Positions 8,438-17,743 of a stretch of 64,000 bases of DNA are shown here, piece by piece (within the stretch, counting starts at the first letter, position 1; every line of letters begins with the position of its first letter). Below the pieces are notes generated by a model that saw only the letters and a list, made by a program, of their open reading frames with translations, had not been told where the DNA came from and did no database searches. A program made the translations under genes and the position numbers. Origin of the DNA: Parabacteroides sp. PH5-46 (lineage in GTDB: Bacteria; Bacteroidota; Bacteroidia; Bacteroidales; Tannerellaceae); contig NZ_JARXXA010000020.1 in the NCBI RefSeq assembly GCF_029892785.1, positions 19,641 to 83,640 on the forward strand, given 5' to 3'.

Positions 8438-8755
8438 TTATTTTTGTTGCATGTCTTCCGGCGATGCGTAAACAGAAGACTTATCAATACGGATACGTAC
8501 ACCGTCTGTTATTTCAACCACCATATAGGTGTCGGATATTTCCTTTATTCTCCCGTAAATACCACCGGCAGTAACTACCTTGTCTCCGGGTTTCATGGCT
8601 TCACGGGCCTTTTGAATATCTTTTTGCTTTTTCTGCTGGGGACGGATCATGAAAAAATAAAAAATGGCAACAATAACTACCATCATCAGGATACTGGAAT
8701 AAGGAGATCCTCCACCTGCAGCCGGAGTTTGTAACAAAATACTTAATACGTTCAT
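8438..8755 (-). CDS. yajC: preprotein translocase subunit YajC
   Basis: Small inner-membrane accessory protein of the SecDF-YajC complex that supports Sec export. 105 residues: one transmembrane helix (about 20-37, SILMMVVIVAIFYFFMI) followed at once by RPQQKKQKDIQKAREAMKPGDKVVTAGGIYGRI, the conserved cytoplasmic YajC core. It lies between nusB and the ybbR-like gene in the same orientation. Confidence 0.95.
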   Translation of the reverse strand: MNVLSILLQTPAAGGGSPYSSILMMVVIVAIFYFFMIRPQQKKQKDIQKAREAMKPGDKVVTAGGIYGRIKEISDTYMVVEITDGVRIRIDKSSVYASPEDMQQK

Positions 8756-8812
8756 ATCTTATACATTTTTATAATTCTGAGATCGAGATATCTGCAAAAA
8801 TAAATATAATAA

Positions 8813-9739
8813 TCAATCTTTAAACAATACCTTCTCTTTTTTTAACTCCGCCACGATAGAATCCAGCACTCCATTAATAAATGTACCACTTTTGGGTGTA
8901 CTGTAGTATTTTGCGGTGTCAATATATTCATTCAAACTAACACTAATGGGAATTGAAGGAAAAGTAATGATTTCCGCTATAGCCAATTGCATAATAAACA
9001 AATCCATATTGGCTACCCGTTCTGTTTCCCAGTTTTTCGTATGCTTGTCGATACGGCTACGGTATTCCTCTCCGTGCAATACGGCATCCCTAAACAGTTT
9101 CACAGCAAAAGACCGATCCTCCTGATCTTTAAACATCGGCAATAATGGTTGATGGATACCTTCTGCTTCTTCAAAGCGCTTGATCGTCTTCAGCGCAAAT
9201 GTTTCCACTATTTCAATATCATCATTCCAGTAAATACTTTTATCCTCCAGATAATCAACAACCTCATCACTTCCGCAAATAACCCGCTTAAAAGCTGCAC
9301 GCCAGAATTCCTTATCCTCTTCATACGAATCCTCCGTACTCTTCATATATTCGGCATATACATCCGAAGTAAGAATCATATCCAGCAGGCTCTTTATAAA
9401 GTCCTGATCATTGGCCCATGATATCTTATTTTCCGAAACATACTTTTTCAATGCCTCATTATCTGCCAGTTGAAGGATGAAGCGGTTATTAACAAACTTC
9501 ATGTTCGGATTCAAATCCTCTTCAGTCGGACGATATTTATGCTTTTTATTGTCCAAAAGGCGATCCTGAAGCCGAGTAACTTCAATAATCAATAGAAGAA
9601 AATAGTGATATAAATCATAGGATTTTTGCAAGCTAAACAGTAGCTCATTTTCCGCAACTTTTAGATCGTTTGTTCCGTTTTGATAGTAGGCGTATAATAT
9701 CTGTAGAACTTTAATACGGATTAATATTCTGTTAATCAT
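8813..9739 (-). CDS. nusB: transcription antitermination factor NusB (long Bacteroidetes form)
   Basis: RNA-binding antitermination factor acting with NusE/S10 on rRNA operons. The predicted 308-residue protein is about twice the length of E. coli NusB; the extra N-terminal and middle parts are usual in Bacteroidetes. The canonical part is C-terminal (NMDLFIMQLAIAEIITFPSIPISVSLNEYIDTAKYYS). I chose the ATG at 9739, giving MINRILIRIKVLQILY. The open frame continues to a TTG at 9787, but that codon lies inside the -7 element 9785-9792 and would not be in the transcript. First gene of the nusB-yajC-ybbR-coaE group. Confidence 0.9.
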   Translation of the reverse strand: MINRILIRIKVLQILYAYYQNGTNDLKVAENELLFSLQKSYDLYHYFLLLIIEVTRLQDRLLDNKKHKYRPTEEDLNPNMKFVNNRFILQLADNEALKKYVSENKISWANDQDFIKSLLDMILTSDVYAEYMKSTEDSYEEDKEFWRAAFKRVICGSDEVVDYLEDKSIYWNDDIEIVETFALKTIKRFEEAEGIHQPLLPMFKDQEDRSFAVKLFRDAVLHGEEYRSRIDKHTKNWETERVANMDLFIMQLAIAEIITFPSIPISVSLNEYIDTAKYYSTPKSGTFINGVLDSIVAELKKEKVLFKD

Positions 9740-9784
9740 CGTTTGAAGGAACTTCTTTGTTTTGTCATTAATAAAATCAAGTTG

Positions 9785-9792
9785 CAAAGGTA
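9785..9792 (-). promoter_or_regulatory. -7 promoter element for nusB
   Basis: Minus-strand TACCTTTG fits TAnnTTTG. Transcription should begin near 9778, leaving a leader of about 40 nt before the ATG at 9739. This decides the nusB start, because the upstream TTG at 9787 overlaps the box itself. Confidence 0.65.
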
Positions 9793-9963
9793 ATAATTAA
9801 AATGAAGAATAAAGAATGAAGAATGAAGAATTCTTTCAAAACTGTATGGCGTATTATGACTAGCTGACGGGCTGAAAAAGGGGGGAAATTTCAACAATCC
9901 ATACACCACTGTATATTAAAGGATTACAACAGGACGAAAATTGCAGCCATCCTTTTGAAAAAT

Positions 9964-10027
9964 CGCATGCATGCGTTTTCGGAATTGCATGCATGCGTTT
10001 TCACAAACACATGCATGCAATTTTTTT
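9964..10027. repeat. array of palindromes phased at 22 bp, ending in a hairpin and T-run
   Basis: The self-complementary decamer GCATGCATGC occurs at 9965-9974 and 9987-9996, with a one-base variant at 10009-10018, starting every 22 bp. The first two are each followed by GTTTTC. Copies two and three together form a 13-bp perfect inverted repeat (AATTGCATGCATG at 9983-9995, CATGCATGCAATT at 10010-10022; 14-nt loop) followed directly by seven Ts (10021-10027). It could act as an intrinsic terminator on the plus strand, an operator array, or both. It ends 44 bp upstream of the thyA -33 box. Confidence 0.75.
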
Positions 10028-10065
10028 CGGTTACCCATAGTGCAAAATTCTTTCTGGCGGGGGAG

Positions 10066-10096
10066 TTGCTTTATTAAAATTGCTTTCGTACATTTG
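10066..10096 (+). promoter_or_regulatory. -33/-7 promoter for thyA-folA
   Basis: TTG at 10066-10068 and TACATTTG at 10089-10096 with exactly 20 bp between them. Transcription should start near 10103, about 15 nt before the chosen thyA ATG at 10118, which rules out the longer frame starting at 9971. Confidence 0.75.
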
Positions 10097-10117
10097 CAAT
10101 CCACCAAAATAGCAAGG

Positions 10118-10912
10118 ATGAAACAATATTTGGAATTGCTCGATAAGGTATTGAAGGAAGGTGTAAAAAAGGAAGATCGGACAGGTACAGGCACATTAAG
10201 TATTTTCGGACATCAGATGCGCTTTAACCTGGAGGATGGTTTCCCTTTGCTGACTACCAAAAAACTACATTTGAAATCAATTATATATGAGCTTATCTGG
10301 TTCCTGCAAGGAAACACCAATGCAAAATACCTGCAGGAGCATGGCGTAAGGATATGGAATGAATGGGCCGACGAAAACGGAGAGCTCGGACATATTTACG
10401 GATACCAATGGCGTTCGTGGCCGGACTATAAAGGCGGTTCTATCGACCAGATAAGCCAGGTGGTAGAGATGATTAAACATACTCCCGATTCCCGGCGAAT
10501 GATCGTCAGCTCATGGAATGTAGGGGATCTGGAGAATATGAATCTGCCCCCTTGCCATGCATTCTTTCAGTTTTATGTAGCCAACGGGCGTCTGAGCCTG
10601 CAAATGTACCAACGTAGCGCCGATATATTTCTGGGAGTACCCTTTAATATAGCCTCGTATGCTTTGTTGTTGCAAATGATGGCCCAGGTAACCGGATTAC
10701 GTGCCGGAGACTTTGTTCACACCCTGGGTGATGCCCACATATACAGTAATCACCTGGAACAGGTACAACTACAGCTAACCCGCGAACCGAAAGCACTTCC
10801 CTCAATGGAAATTAACCCGGAAAGAACCAGTATTTTCGATTTTGTTTACGAAGATTTCAATCTGGTTGGCTACGATCCGCATCCACACATTAAAGGCGTG
10901 GTAGCGGTATAA
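10118..10912 (+). CDS. thyA: thymidylate synthase
   Basis: Converts dUMP to dTMP using methylene-tetrahydrofolate, producing dihydrofolate. Starting at the ATG at 10118 the protein is 264 residues, the same length as E. coli ThyA. It begins [15 protein letters not shown] and carries [17 protein letters not shown] (20-36). The nucleophile is Cys146 in [12 protein letters not shown], and [17 protein letters not shown] binds the nucleotide and folate. The upstream extension (49 residues) was rejected because it reads through palindromic repeats and the promoter. folA follows 37 bp downstream, so the enzyme that regenerates its cofactor is co-expressed. Confidence 0.97.
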   Translation: MKQYLELLDKVLKEGVKKEDRTGTGTLSIFGHQMRFNLEDGFPLLTTKKLHLKSIIYELIWFLQGNTNAKYLQEHGVRIWNEWADENGELGHIYGYQWRSWPDYKGGSIDQISQVVEMIKHTPDSRRMIVSSWNVGDLENMNLPPCHAFFQFYVANGRLSLQMYQRSADIFLGVPFNIASYALLLQMMAQVTGLRAGDFVHTLGDAHIYSNHLEQVQLQLTREPKALPSMEINPERTSIFDFVYEDFNLVGYDPHPHIKGVVAV

Positions 10913-10949
10913 TTCAAGCGAATACAAACTATCTCTAAATTGTAAGAAT

Positions 10950-11453
10950 ATGAGTATAATTTCAATTATTACAGCAGTAGACGAAAAGAACGGGATCGGA
11001 GGAAAAAACAAGCTATTATGGAGCTTGCCTTATGATATGCAACGTTTTAAAGGAGCAACTACGGGACACGCCGTTGTGATGGGACGTCGCACATTCGAAT
11101 CCTTACCAAAAGGGGCACTGCCCAATCGTAAAAACATTGTACTAACCACTTTACCCCCGGAAAGCTTTATTGATGTATTTGTGTGTAACTCTATGCAAGA
11201 CGCTATTGAGTTATGTGAAAAGGAAGATGAGATATTCATGATCGGTGGAGCTATGATCTACAAGGAATCGCTCCCTTTGGCCGACAAGCTATACCTTACC
11301 CGTGTGCATCATGTATTTGAAGATGCCGACATATTCTTCCCCGAAATTAATTTTGACGAATGGATAGAAATAGAAGAAGAGCGTGAATATCACCCTGCCG
11401 ACGACAGACATGCACATGCTTATACCTTCCATACATACCTTCGCAAGAAATAA
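10950..11453 (+). CDS. folA: dihydrofolate reductase
   Basis: Reduces dihydrofolate to tetrahydrofolate with NADPH. 167 residues, normal size. IITAVDEKNGIGGKNKLLWSLPYDMQRFK (about 6-34) includes the Met20-type loop, the WxLP motif and the acidic substrate contact Asp29. VVMGRRTFESLP (44-55) is the NADPH-binding segment, and EIFMIGGAMIYKESL (about 93-107) is the conserved GG-containing loop. It forms a two-gene operon with thyA, ending at the terminator 11481-11513. Confidence 0.97.
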   Translation: MSIISIITAVDEKNGIGGKNKLLWSLPYDMQRFKGATTGHAVVMGRRTFESLPKGALPNRKNIVLTTLPPESFIDVFVCNSMQDAIELCEKEDEIFMIGGAMIYKESLPLADKLYLTRVHHVFEDADIFFPEINFDEWIEIEEEREYHPADDRHAHAYTFHTYLRKK

Positions 11454-11480
11454 AAAGTAACAATACGAGAGAGTAAGAAG

Positions 11481-11513
11481 AAAGAACTCCGCATCAAGTG
11501 GAGTTCTTTTATT
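11481..11513 (+). terminator. intrinsic terminator after folA
   Basis: AAAGAACTCC (11481-11490) pairs perfectly with GGAGTTCTTT (11500-11509) over a 9-nt loop and runs into TTTTATT. It closes the thyA-folA operon. Confidence 0.85.
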
Positions 11514-11606
11514 GTTAATTAACTGCCTGTTTACGTTTTTTTACCTTTTATTTGTATCTATAATAACATACAAATTGTTTTGTTTTAAACGAAATTGAAC
11601 GAAAAT

Positions 11607-14600
11607 ATGAATGTCCGGATTATTATAGCAGTAACCGTTATGCTATGCAGTAGCATTTTATCTTCAGCCACATCTGCGGCACGAATCTCAAACAACAGTA
11701 CAACAATGGAACAGATTACCGACAACAGTACCCCTCCCCTGTTCATTAAAAATCTGATCAGCCAGATGAAAGAACGAAAGGAAGTAGATGAAGACATCTT
11801 CCCTTCCCTGATCGATGAAATTAATTCACATATAAAGCAGATGAGCAACGACCCGATATCCGTTGCCATATTACATTCCATGTCTGCCGAAATGTATAAC
11901 ACATATTACCAGCAAAACCGCTGGCGGATAGACAGAAGAACACCTATACAGGGATATATCCCCGAAGATATACGGGAATGGACATCCAATCTGTTTACCC
12001 AAAAGATAAAAGAAGAACTGGAAGCCTCTTTGCAACCGGTTAGTGAGCTACAGAGAATTCCGGCTACAGCATTTAAAGAAATACTGAAAACCGGGAAAGA
12101 TTCCCCTGCCTTGCGCCCTACCCTATACGAGCTTCTCGCCTATCGGGCAATTGATATTCAGCCTGTCGAGTCCATATATAAAGAGTTATTGACTTATCTG
12201 GCAAAGAAGCATTACCAGAAATCAACGGTATTGGCCGAGTTAAATTACCTGCAAAGCCAATACACCCGGACGTACCAACAAGCGGAACAAGACAAATACG
12301 AGGCTTCGATAGACAGTTTGCTGGCTATCCATGCTGACGAAGACTATTCGGTAGAGATCGTAGCTGCCAAATTAAACTTGCTACAAAATAAAACCTATCG
12401 TTCTGCATCGCCCGATTCTATCCAGGATGCGGCCTATCGCTTGTGCAAAGAAACAATCGCCCGCTACCCGAAGTATGAACGGATAGGCATTATTACGAAC
12501 AGGCTTGCAGAAATGGAAGAAGCCCGGATTCAGAGCCAAGGCAACAGTACGGTTTATCCCGGACAAAACCTGGAACTAAAGCTGACTTACACCAATATAC
12601 CCAAGATAACAATAAAAGTGTACAAAAGCCTGAAACCTATTATAGATAAGAATCTCTCATACAGTGAAAACAAAGAAAACACATTGGGAGAATTCGTAAA
12701 GGAAGTTAGCTTTCCGCTACAACCCAAAAACTCATACGCAAGCAATGATACAAGCCTGCAGATCCGGATGGATGCACCCGGACTGTACGAGTATGTAATC
12801 ACTGTTCCCGGAAAAGAACTAAAAATCAGTAATCCGTTTAGTGTTACCCGTCTGGCTTCTGCATCCCGCACAACTGTTCCCGGGAAAACAGAGATACTGG
12901 TAACAGACTATCAAACAGGTAAACCTATTCATCAATCAACCGTTAATTATTATACACGTACCTCCGGGAAATACGTTAAAAAAGGCAGTATCAAAACAGA
13001 TAAAGACGGTTTAGGCGTTTTACCCAACAGCAAAGATATTGCGGCTTATCAGGTCAACACCTCCGGTGATGAATCTTCTTTTATTACCTCTGTTTACACC
13101 GGAAGGAGAATAGGAGATGAAGATGCTACCAGAACCGAAGTAGTATTACTAACAGACAGAGGCCTCTACCGCCCCGGTCAAACCCTTTATTTTAAAGGTA
13201 TCGCCTACAAGAATGACAGAGATAACCCACAGGTTGTGCCTAATAAGTCGTTTAGTGTAAGCCTGAGGGATGCCAACTATAAGGAAATAAGCAACAAGAC
13301 ATTTACTTCAAACACCTTTGGCTCTTTTACAGGAGAATTTACCTTGCCGCAACAAACACTAACGGGAACATTTACCCTTCAGACAGATAATGGCTCGGTA
13401 TCGGTACAGGTAGAAGAGTACAAACGCCCTACCTTTAAGATAGACCTGCTTCCAGTAAAAGAAGAGATTGCTTTCGGCGACGAGGTTACGATACAGGGGA
13501 AAGCGCAAACCTTCTCCGGTGTTATGTTACAAAGTGGAGAAATAACATACCGGATCGTAAGAGCCCCCTTCTGGTTCCGGGTATTCTACGACAACTACAA
13601 CGAGGAGCAGGTAGCTGAAGGAAAAGCTTTGCTAAACAGTGACGGTACCTTCTCTTTTTCCTTCCGGCCGGAAAAGAGCGAACAATCCTTCCCACTGACC
13701 TTCAATAGCTACAATATAACTGTAACGCTGACTGACAGTAAAGGTGAAACACAAGAAGCTAGATCAACGGTTTCAGTAGGTGACAGAAGTATCATTCTTC
13801 AAGCCGAAATGAAAAGCCAGCTAGAGAAAGAATCTCCCGGAATAAAAGTGAAAGCTATAACACTAAACGGCGAAGAGGTACAAACAGAAGGAACATATAC
13901 GATTTGTACACTGGACGATACGAAAAAAGAAAACGTATATAAAGAAGGAAAGGAAGTAGCACACGGCACTTTCTCTACGAGAAAAGCCTTTGACAAAAAC
14001 ATATTTGCTCGCGTACCCTCCGGACGCTACAGGATATGCCTGACAGCCAAAGACAGTAAAGGACGCACCATTACCGAGCAACAAGACTTCATCTTATACA
14101 GCAAACAAGATAAACGCCCTCCGGTATTCTCGCACATATGGATGCTGGAAGAAAACACAACTTGCTTACCGGGTGAAGATGCTAAGATCATATTCGGAAC
14201 TTCGGATAAGAATGTATATGTATTATACGAGTTGATTACGAATAAGCAGGTAATCTCACGGGAGCGCCTGGAACTTAGCAATGAGGTTAAAACGTTCAAC
14301 ATCCCGTTCAAAGAAAGTTATGGAGATGCCGTGACTGTTTCCTTTACGTTTATAAAAGAAGGTAAGCTATATAATCAACTATCTTTTATTCGTAAAAAAC
14401 TCCCGAACAAGCAACTGACAATTAAACCGGAGACATTCCGCGACCGCCTGTTACCGGGAAGTTCGGAAAGCTGGAAGTTCCGTATTCTGGGAGCAGATTC
14501 TCTGGCTGTACCTGCGGAAATTTTGGCAGAGATGTATGATGCATCCTTAGATAAGATTATGCCTTTTGCCTGGACATTCGCACCGTCTTACTATCCGGTA

Positions 14601-17228
14601 TTGAACTACAGTCGCTTTACAGAAAGTGATCGCTTCCGGTATCGTTCCGGCTATAGTTCTCAACAAGTAAAATATGCTACAGTACCAGAGTTCGCTTACG
14701 ACTATCTGGACTGGCAAGGGCTTCTGGACTTTGCGCGACTTGAAACACTCTCCGGTGCTGCACCCAGTATGCGCTCCATGAATCAATATGCTAAATCTGC
14801 AGATATGGCAGATGATATGGTATTGAATGAAGCAGTTGTTGAACAAGATGCAGAGAGTGGAGGCATGCCAGTTCCGGGACAAGGACAAGGAAAAGGAGTA
14901 AACAGCCCTTCTTCAGATTTGCAGATACGGACAAACTTCAACGAAACAGCCTTCTTCTTCCCTACCTTGCGGACGGACAAGGATGGCAATGTAACCGTAA
15001 ATTTCAATATTCCGGAGAGCAATACCACCTGGAAACTGCAAACTTTGGCTCATACGGCAGACTTGCAGTATGGACTACTGACCAACGAAGTAATTACGCA
15101 AAAGCCATTGATGGTGCTTCCGAACCTCCCGCGCTTTGTGCGAAGCGGTGACGAGCTTACGATCTCTACCCAGGTAATGAACCTGTCGGACAAAGAAACC
15201 TCCGGAGTAGCTCGCCTGGAACTATTTAATCCGGTCAACGAGCAAGCGATGGCGTTTTCGGCAAATGCTCAACAGCCCTTCGCTTTAAAAACAGACGGTA
15301 CAACAGCTGTATCCTGGATCGTAAACATCCCCGAAGGCATCGATTTACTGGGTGTTCGTATCATTGCTGAATCCGAAGCCGGCAGCGATGGCGAGCAGCA
15401 CCTGCTACCTGTGTTACCGAATGAAGTATTAGTAACGGAAAGTACGCCTTTCTACCTATTGGAAGAAGGTGAAAAACAAATACGCCTATCAGGTAACACA
15501 AACAGTGGTAAGCCTTATGCCATGACATTGGAATACAGCAGCAATCCGGTATGGTATGCCGTTCAGGCACTGCCTACAGTTACTCAACCCACGCATGATA
15601 ATGTGGTATCGTGGTTTGCCTCCTATTACAGCAGCACGTTGGCCTTGTCTATTGCTCAGTCTAACCCGCGCATCAAGCAGATCATCGAGCAGTGGGCAGC
15701 ACAAGGAAACACGGCTTCTACACTCTTGTCTAATCTGGAAAAGAACGAAGAGTTAAAGAACGTATTACTGGAAGAAACTCCTTGGGTAATGGAAGCGAAG
15801 AACGAAACCGAGCAAAAACAACGCCTGTCGTTACTGTTCGACACAAACCGTACCACTCAGATACGCGAAGCTGCCCTCCGGGTATTACTGGAACAGCAAC
15901 AGGAAGATGGAGGCTGGGGCTGGTATAAAGGCTTCTATCCCGACCGGACAATTACCCTCTTTATCCTGGATGGTATGACACAACTAGTGCGTTTAAGCGC
16001 TGTACAATACGGACAAGAAGAGAAAGAAATGCAAATGAAAGCCCTGCGCTATCTGGATAGCAGTATACAAAAGGATTATGAAATGCTGATGAAAGCAAAG
16101 ATGAGCTCTAAAGACCATCAGCCTTCACCCACGCAACTGGACTTCCTGTATGTGAGAAGCCAATACCGGGATATTCCTGAACTGGGAAGCGCACGCGAAG
16201 CCATCCGCTACTTCACCAACCAGGCAGAGAAACATTGGGAGAAAGCCTCGCTGTTAGGAAAAGGCAAGACCGCTCTATTAATGCACCGGAACGGAAAGAA
16301 AGAGGTAGCCAACAAAATACTTACCTGGCTGCGCAAAACAGCAACTACCACAGAAGACAAAGGTATGTACTGGGCAAACAACAAGAGGGAAAATAACTAC
16401 TTTGTATCTCCGGTAAATGTGCATTGCCTGTTGATGTCTGTCTTCCACGAGATTAATTCCAACACAAAGGAAACAGACAAGATGAAACAATGGCTGCTTA
16501 ACCAGAAAAGGACACAGAACTGGGGTTCTGCCCCCGTAACGCTGGATGCCATTTATAGTATTCTGGCTACCGGAAGCGATTGGCTTACCGACAGCAACAC
16601 CTCCGTAATCCGCTGGGGAGACAAAACACTCAACCCATCAGACGGTGAGCTGGCTACAGGATACGTAAAAGAAACAGTAAATGGCAAAGAAATCACGCCT
16701 TCCATGCGTACGGTAACTGTAAAGAAAAAAGGGAAGGCACCAGCTTGGGGAGCGCTTTATCACCAATATTTTGAAGCAATCGACAAGGTAAACAAACAAA
16801 AGGGAGTGCTTAATGTTGAGAAGAAACTGTTTATTGAAAGTAACAGCGGAACACAAAGGCAGATTACTCCCGTTACAGATGCTCAACCACTTCGCAAAGG
16901 AGACAAGGTAATCGTACGACTGACAATACGGACGGACCGCGACTTGGACTATGTCTACCTGAAAGACCTCCGGGCCGGCTGCTTTGAACCCGCCGACCAG
17001 CTTTCTGGAATCATGTTCCGCGACGGATTGTTGTATTATCACGCACCAAAAGATGTGTCGGAAAACTTCTACTTCGACCATCTGCGTGCCGGTACTTACG
17101 TGCTGGAATATCCAGCCTACGTTTCCCGCAGCGGTCAATACAGCGGTGGCTTAGCTACCATACAATGCTTATATGCTCCTGAATTCGTATCACATACGGA
17201 GGGAACAGTTATACAAGTAAATGAATAG
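11607..17228 (+). CDS. alpha-2-macroglobulin-family protein lacking the thioester motif
   Basis: A giant secreted or periplasmic protein of 1873 residues from the ATG at 11607; the frame extends to a TTG at 11595, which I reject. A Sec signal peptide (MNVRIIIAVTVMLCSS...) is followed by helical sequence. The MG2-type domain carries TDRGLYRPGQTLYFKG near residue 520, and the A2M domain (TRTDKDGNVTVNFNIPESNTTWKL-like region) lies near 1120. A TED-like helical domain (TQPTHDNVV near 1327, GGWGWYKGFYP near 1435) precedes a C-terminal beta domain. The thioester CxEQ of trapping A2Ms is absent, as in E. coli YfaS-type proteins. A Gly/Gln/Pro-rich bait-like segment lies around 1080-1100. Known bacterial A2Ms are thought to trap proteases or act on the cell wall; the role here is inferred. 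Confidence 0.88.
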   Translation: MNVRIIIAVTVMLCSSILSSATSAARISNNSTTMEQITDNSTPPLFIKNLISQMKERKEVDEDIFPSLIDEINSHIKQMSNDPISVAILHSMSAEMYNTYYQQNRWRIDRRTPIQGYIPEDIREWTSNLFTQKIKEELEASLQPVSELQRIPATAFKEILKTGKDSPALRPTLYELLAYRAIDIQPVESIYKELLTYLAKKHYQKSTVLAELNYLQSQYTRTYQQAEQDKYEASIDSLLAIHADEDYSVEIVAAKLNLLQNKTYRSASPDSIQDAAYRLCKETIARYPKYERIGIITNRLAEMEEARIQSQGNSTVYPGQNLELKLTYTNIPKITIKVYKSLKPIIDKNLSYSENKENTLGEFVKEVSFPLQPKNSYASNDTSLQIRMDAPGLYEYVITVPGKELKISNPFSVTRLASASRTTVPGKTEILVTDYQTGKPIHQSTVNYYTRTSGKYVKKGSIKTDKDGLGVLPNSKDIAAYQVNTSGDESSFITSVYTGRRIGDEDATRTEVVLLTDRGLYRPGQTLYFKGIAYKNDRDNPQVVPNKSFSVSLRDANYKEISNKTFTSNTFGSFTGEFTLPQQTLTGTFTLQTDNGSVSVQVEEYKRPTFKIDLLPVKEEIAFGDEVTIQGKAQTFSGVMLQSGEITYRIVRAPFWFRVFYDNYNEEQVAEGKALLNSDGTFSFSFRPEKSEQSFPLTFNSYNITVTLTDSKGETQEARSTVSVGDRSIILQAEMKSQLEKESPGIKVKAITLNGEEVQTEGTYTICTLDDTKKENVYKEGKEVAHGTFSTRKAFDKNIFARVPSGRYRICLTAKDSKGRTITEQQDFILYSKQDKRPPVFSHIWMLEENTTCLPGEDAKIIFGTSDKNVYVLYELITNKQVISRERLELSNEVKTFNIPFKESYGDAVTVSFTFIKEGKLYNQLSFIRKKLPNKQLTIKPETFRDRLLPGSSESWKFRILGADSLAVPAEILAEMYDASLDKIMPFAWTFAPSYYPVLNYSRFTESDRFRYRSGYSSQQVKYATVPEFAYDYLDWQGLLDFARLETLSGAAPSMRSMNQYAKSADMADDMVLNEAVVEQDAESGGMPVPGQGQGKGVNSPSSDLQIRTNFNETAFFFPTLRTDKDGNVTVNFNIPESNTTWKLQTLAHTADLQYGLLTNEVITQKPLMVLPNLPRFVRSGDELTISTQVMNLSDKETSGVARLELFNPVNEQAMAFSANAQQPFALKTDGTTAVSWIVNIPEGIDLLGVRIIAESEAGSDGEQHLLPVLPNEVLVTESTPFYLLEEGEKQIRLSGNTNSGKPYAMTLEYSSNPVWYAVQALPTVTQPTHDNVVSWFASYYSSTLALSIAQSNPRIKQIIEQWAAQGNTASTLLSNLEKNEELKNVLLEETPWVMEAKNETEQKQRLSLLFDTNRTTQIREAALRVLLEQQQEDGGWGWYKGFYPDRTITLFILDGMTQLVRLSAVQYGQEEKEMQMKALRYLDSSIQKDYEMLMKAKMSSKDHQPSPTQLDFLYVRSQYRDIPELGSAREAIRYFTNQAEKHWEKASLLGKGKTALLMHRNGKKEVANKILTWLRKTATTTEDKGMYWANNKRENNYFVSPVNVHCLLMSVFHEINSNTKETDKMKQWLLNQKRTQNWGSAPVTLDAIYSILATGSDWLTDSNTSVIRWGDKTLNPSDGELATGYVKETVNGKEITPSMRTVTVKKKGKAPAWGALYHQYFEAIDKVNKQKGVLNVEKKLFIESNSGTQRQITPVTDAQPLRKGDKVIVRLTIRTDRDLDYVYLKDLRAGCFEPADQLSGIMFRDGLLYYHAPKDVSENFYFDHLRAGTYVLEYPAYVSRSGQYSGGLATIQCLYAPEFVSHTEGTVIQVNE

Positions 17229-17233
17229 TGATG

Positions 17234-17286
17234 AATGAAGAATGGCGAGTGGAATATTCTTTATTATTCATTCATCATTCTTCATT
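17234..17286. repeat. 11-bp inverted repeat after the A2M gene
   Basis: AATGAAGAATG (17234-17244) and CATTCTTCATT (17276-17286) are perfect inverted copies with a 31-bp AT-rich spacer. Similar GAATGAAGAATGAAG sequence occurs at 9803-9831. It may be a weak terminator; the motif is low-complexity. Confidence 0.4.
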
Positions 17287-17299
17287 TGTATTTTATTAT

Positions 17300-17307
17300 T
17301 AACTTTG
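17300..17307 (+). promoter_or_regulatory. -7 promoter element for the DUF1573 pair
   Basis: TAACTTTG fits TAnnTTTG and lies 31 bp upstream of the ATG at 17339. Confidence 0.55.
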
Positions 17308-17338
17308 CAATGTGAATGCTTAACAAAAAGAGTGAAAG

Positions 17339-17719
17339 ATGAAACAGGTTATTTTTATTTTTATGGCCATTCTGTTAGGAACAGGAACAATTTTGGCACA
17401 AGACGGAGGAGCTTCTATCTCATTGACTGAAAATTCATATGATTTCGGTTCTATTAAAGAGGCTGACGGTTTAGTAACCCATACCTTTACCGTAAAAAAC
17501 GACGGTGACGCGCCCTTAGTGATTACCCGTGTAATTGCATCTTGCGGATGTACATCTCCACAATGGACAAAAGAACCTATTGCCCCGGGACAAACCGGAG
17601 AAGTAGAGGTCACATTCAACCCAAAAGGACGTCCGGGCCCGTTCTCTAAATCCGTATCCATTTATAGTAATGGAAAGACTGGAAGTTATGCTGTAACAAT
17701 CCGGGGAGAAGTCATCTAA
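17339..17719 (+). CDS. DUF1573 domain protein, single domain
   Basis: A 126-residue secreted protein: signal peptide (about 1-20, ending ILAQ) and one immunoglobulin-like DUF1573 domain. Hallmarks are YDFGSI, the strand HTFTVKNDGDAPLVITRV, the cysteine pair ASCGCTSP (about 70-77), and PGQTGEVEVTFNPKGRPGPF. DUF1573 proteins are abundant in Bacteroidetes and have no settled function. The next gene encodes a longer relative, 24 bp downstream, suggesting local duplication and joint expression. Confidence 0.85.
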   Translation: MKQVIFIFMAILLGTGTILAQDGGASISLTENSYDFGSIKEADGLVTHTFTVKNDGDAPLVITRVIASCGCTSPQWTKEPIAPGQTGEVEVTFNPKGRPGPFSKSVSIYSNGKTGSYAVTIRGEVI

Positions 17720-17743
17720 ATATTACATGTACTGCCAACCGAG

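Larger units (their letters stand above)
9793..10117. other. intergenic region between divergent nusB and thyA
   Basis: About 325 bp without a gene. From left to right it holds AT-rich GAATGAAGAATGAAG-type simple repeats (9803-9831), a 7-bp inverted repeat AAAGGAT/ATCCTTT (9918-9924, 9949-9955), the 22-bp-phased GCATGCATGC array (9964-10027), and the thyA promoter (10066-10096). An open frame extends thyA upstream to 9971, but it would translate the repeat array and is rejected. Confidence 0.7.

Noticed and set aside
9971..10117. 49-codon upstream extension of thyA
   Set aside because: It translates the GCATGCATGC array into a Cys/His/Phe-rich stretch, and the -33/-7 promoter lies inside it. 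The ATG at 10118 gives the exact E. coli ThyA length and start.
11595..11606. TTG start for the A2M-like protein
   Set aside because: The ATG at 11607 gives a normal signal peptide; the TTG only adds four polar residues.
16638..17138. 166-codon minus-strand frame in the A2M gene
   Set aside because: Antisense shadow without recognisable motifs.
17229..17299. Remnant of a mobile element from the GAATGAAG-type repeats
   Set aside because: The repeats are short, AT-rich and low-complexity, with no transposase remnant or target duplication.
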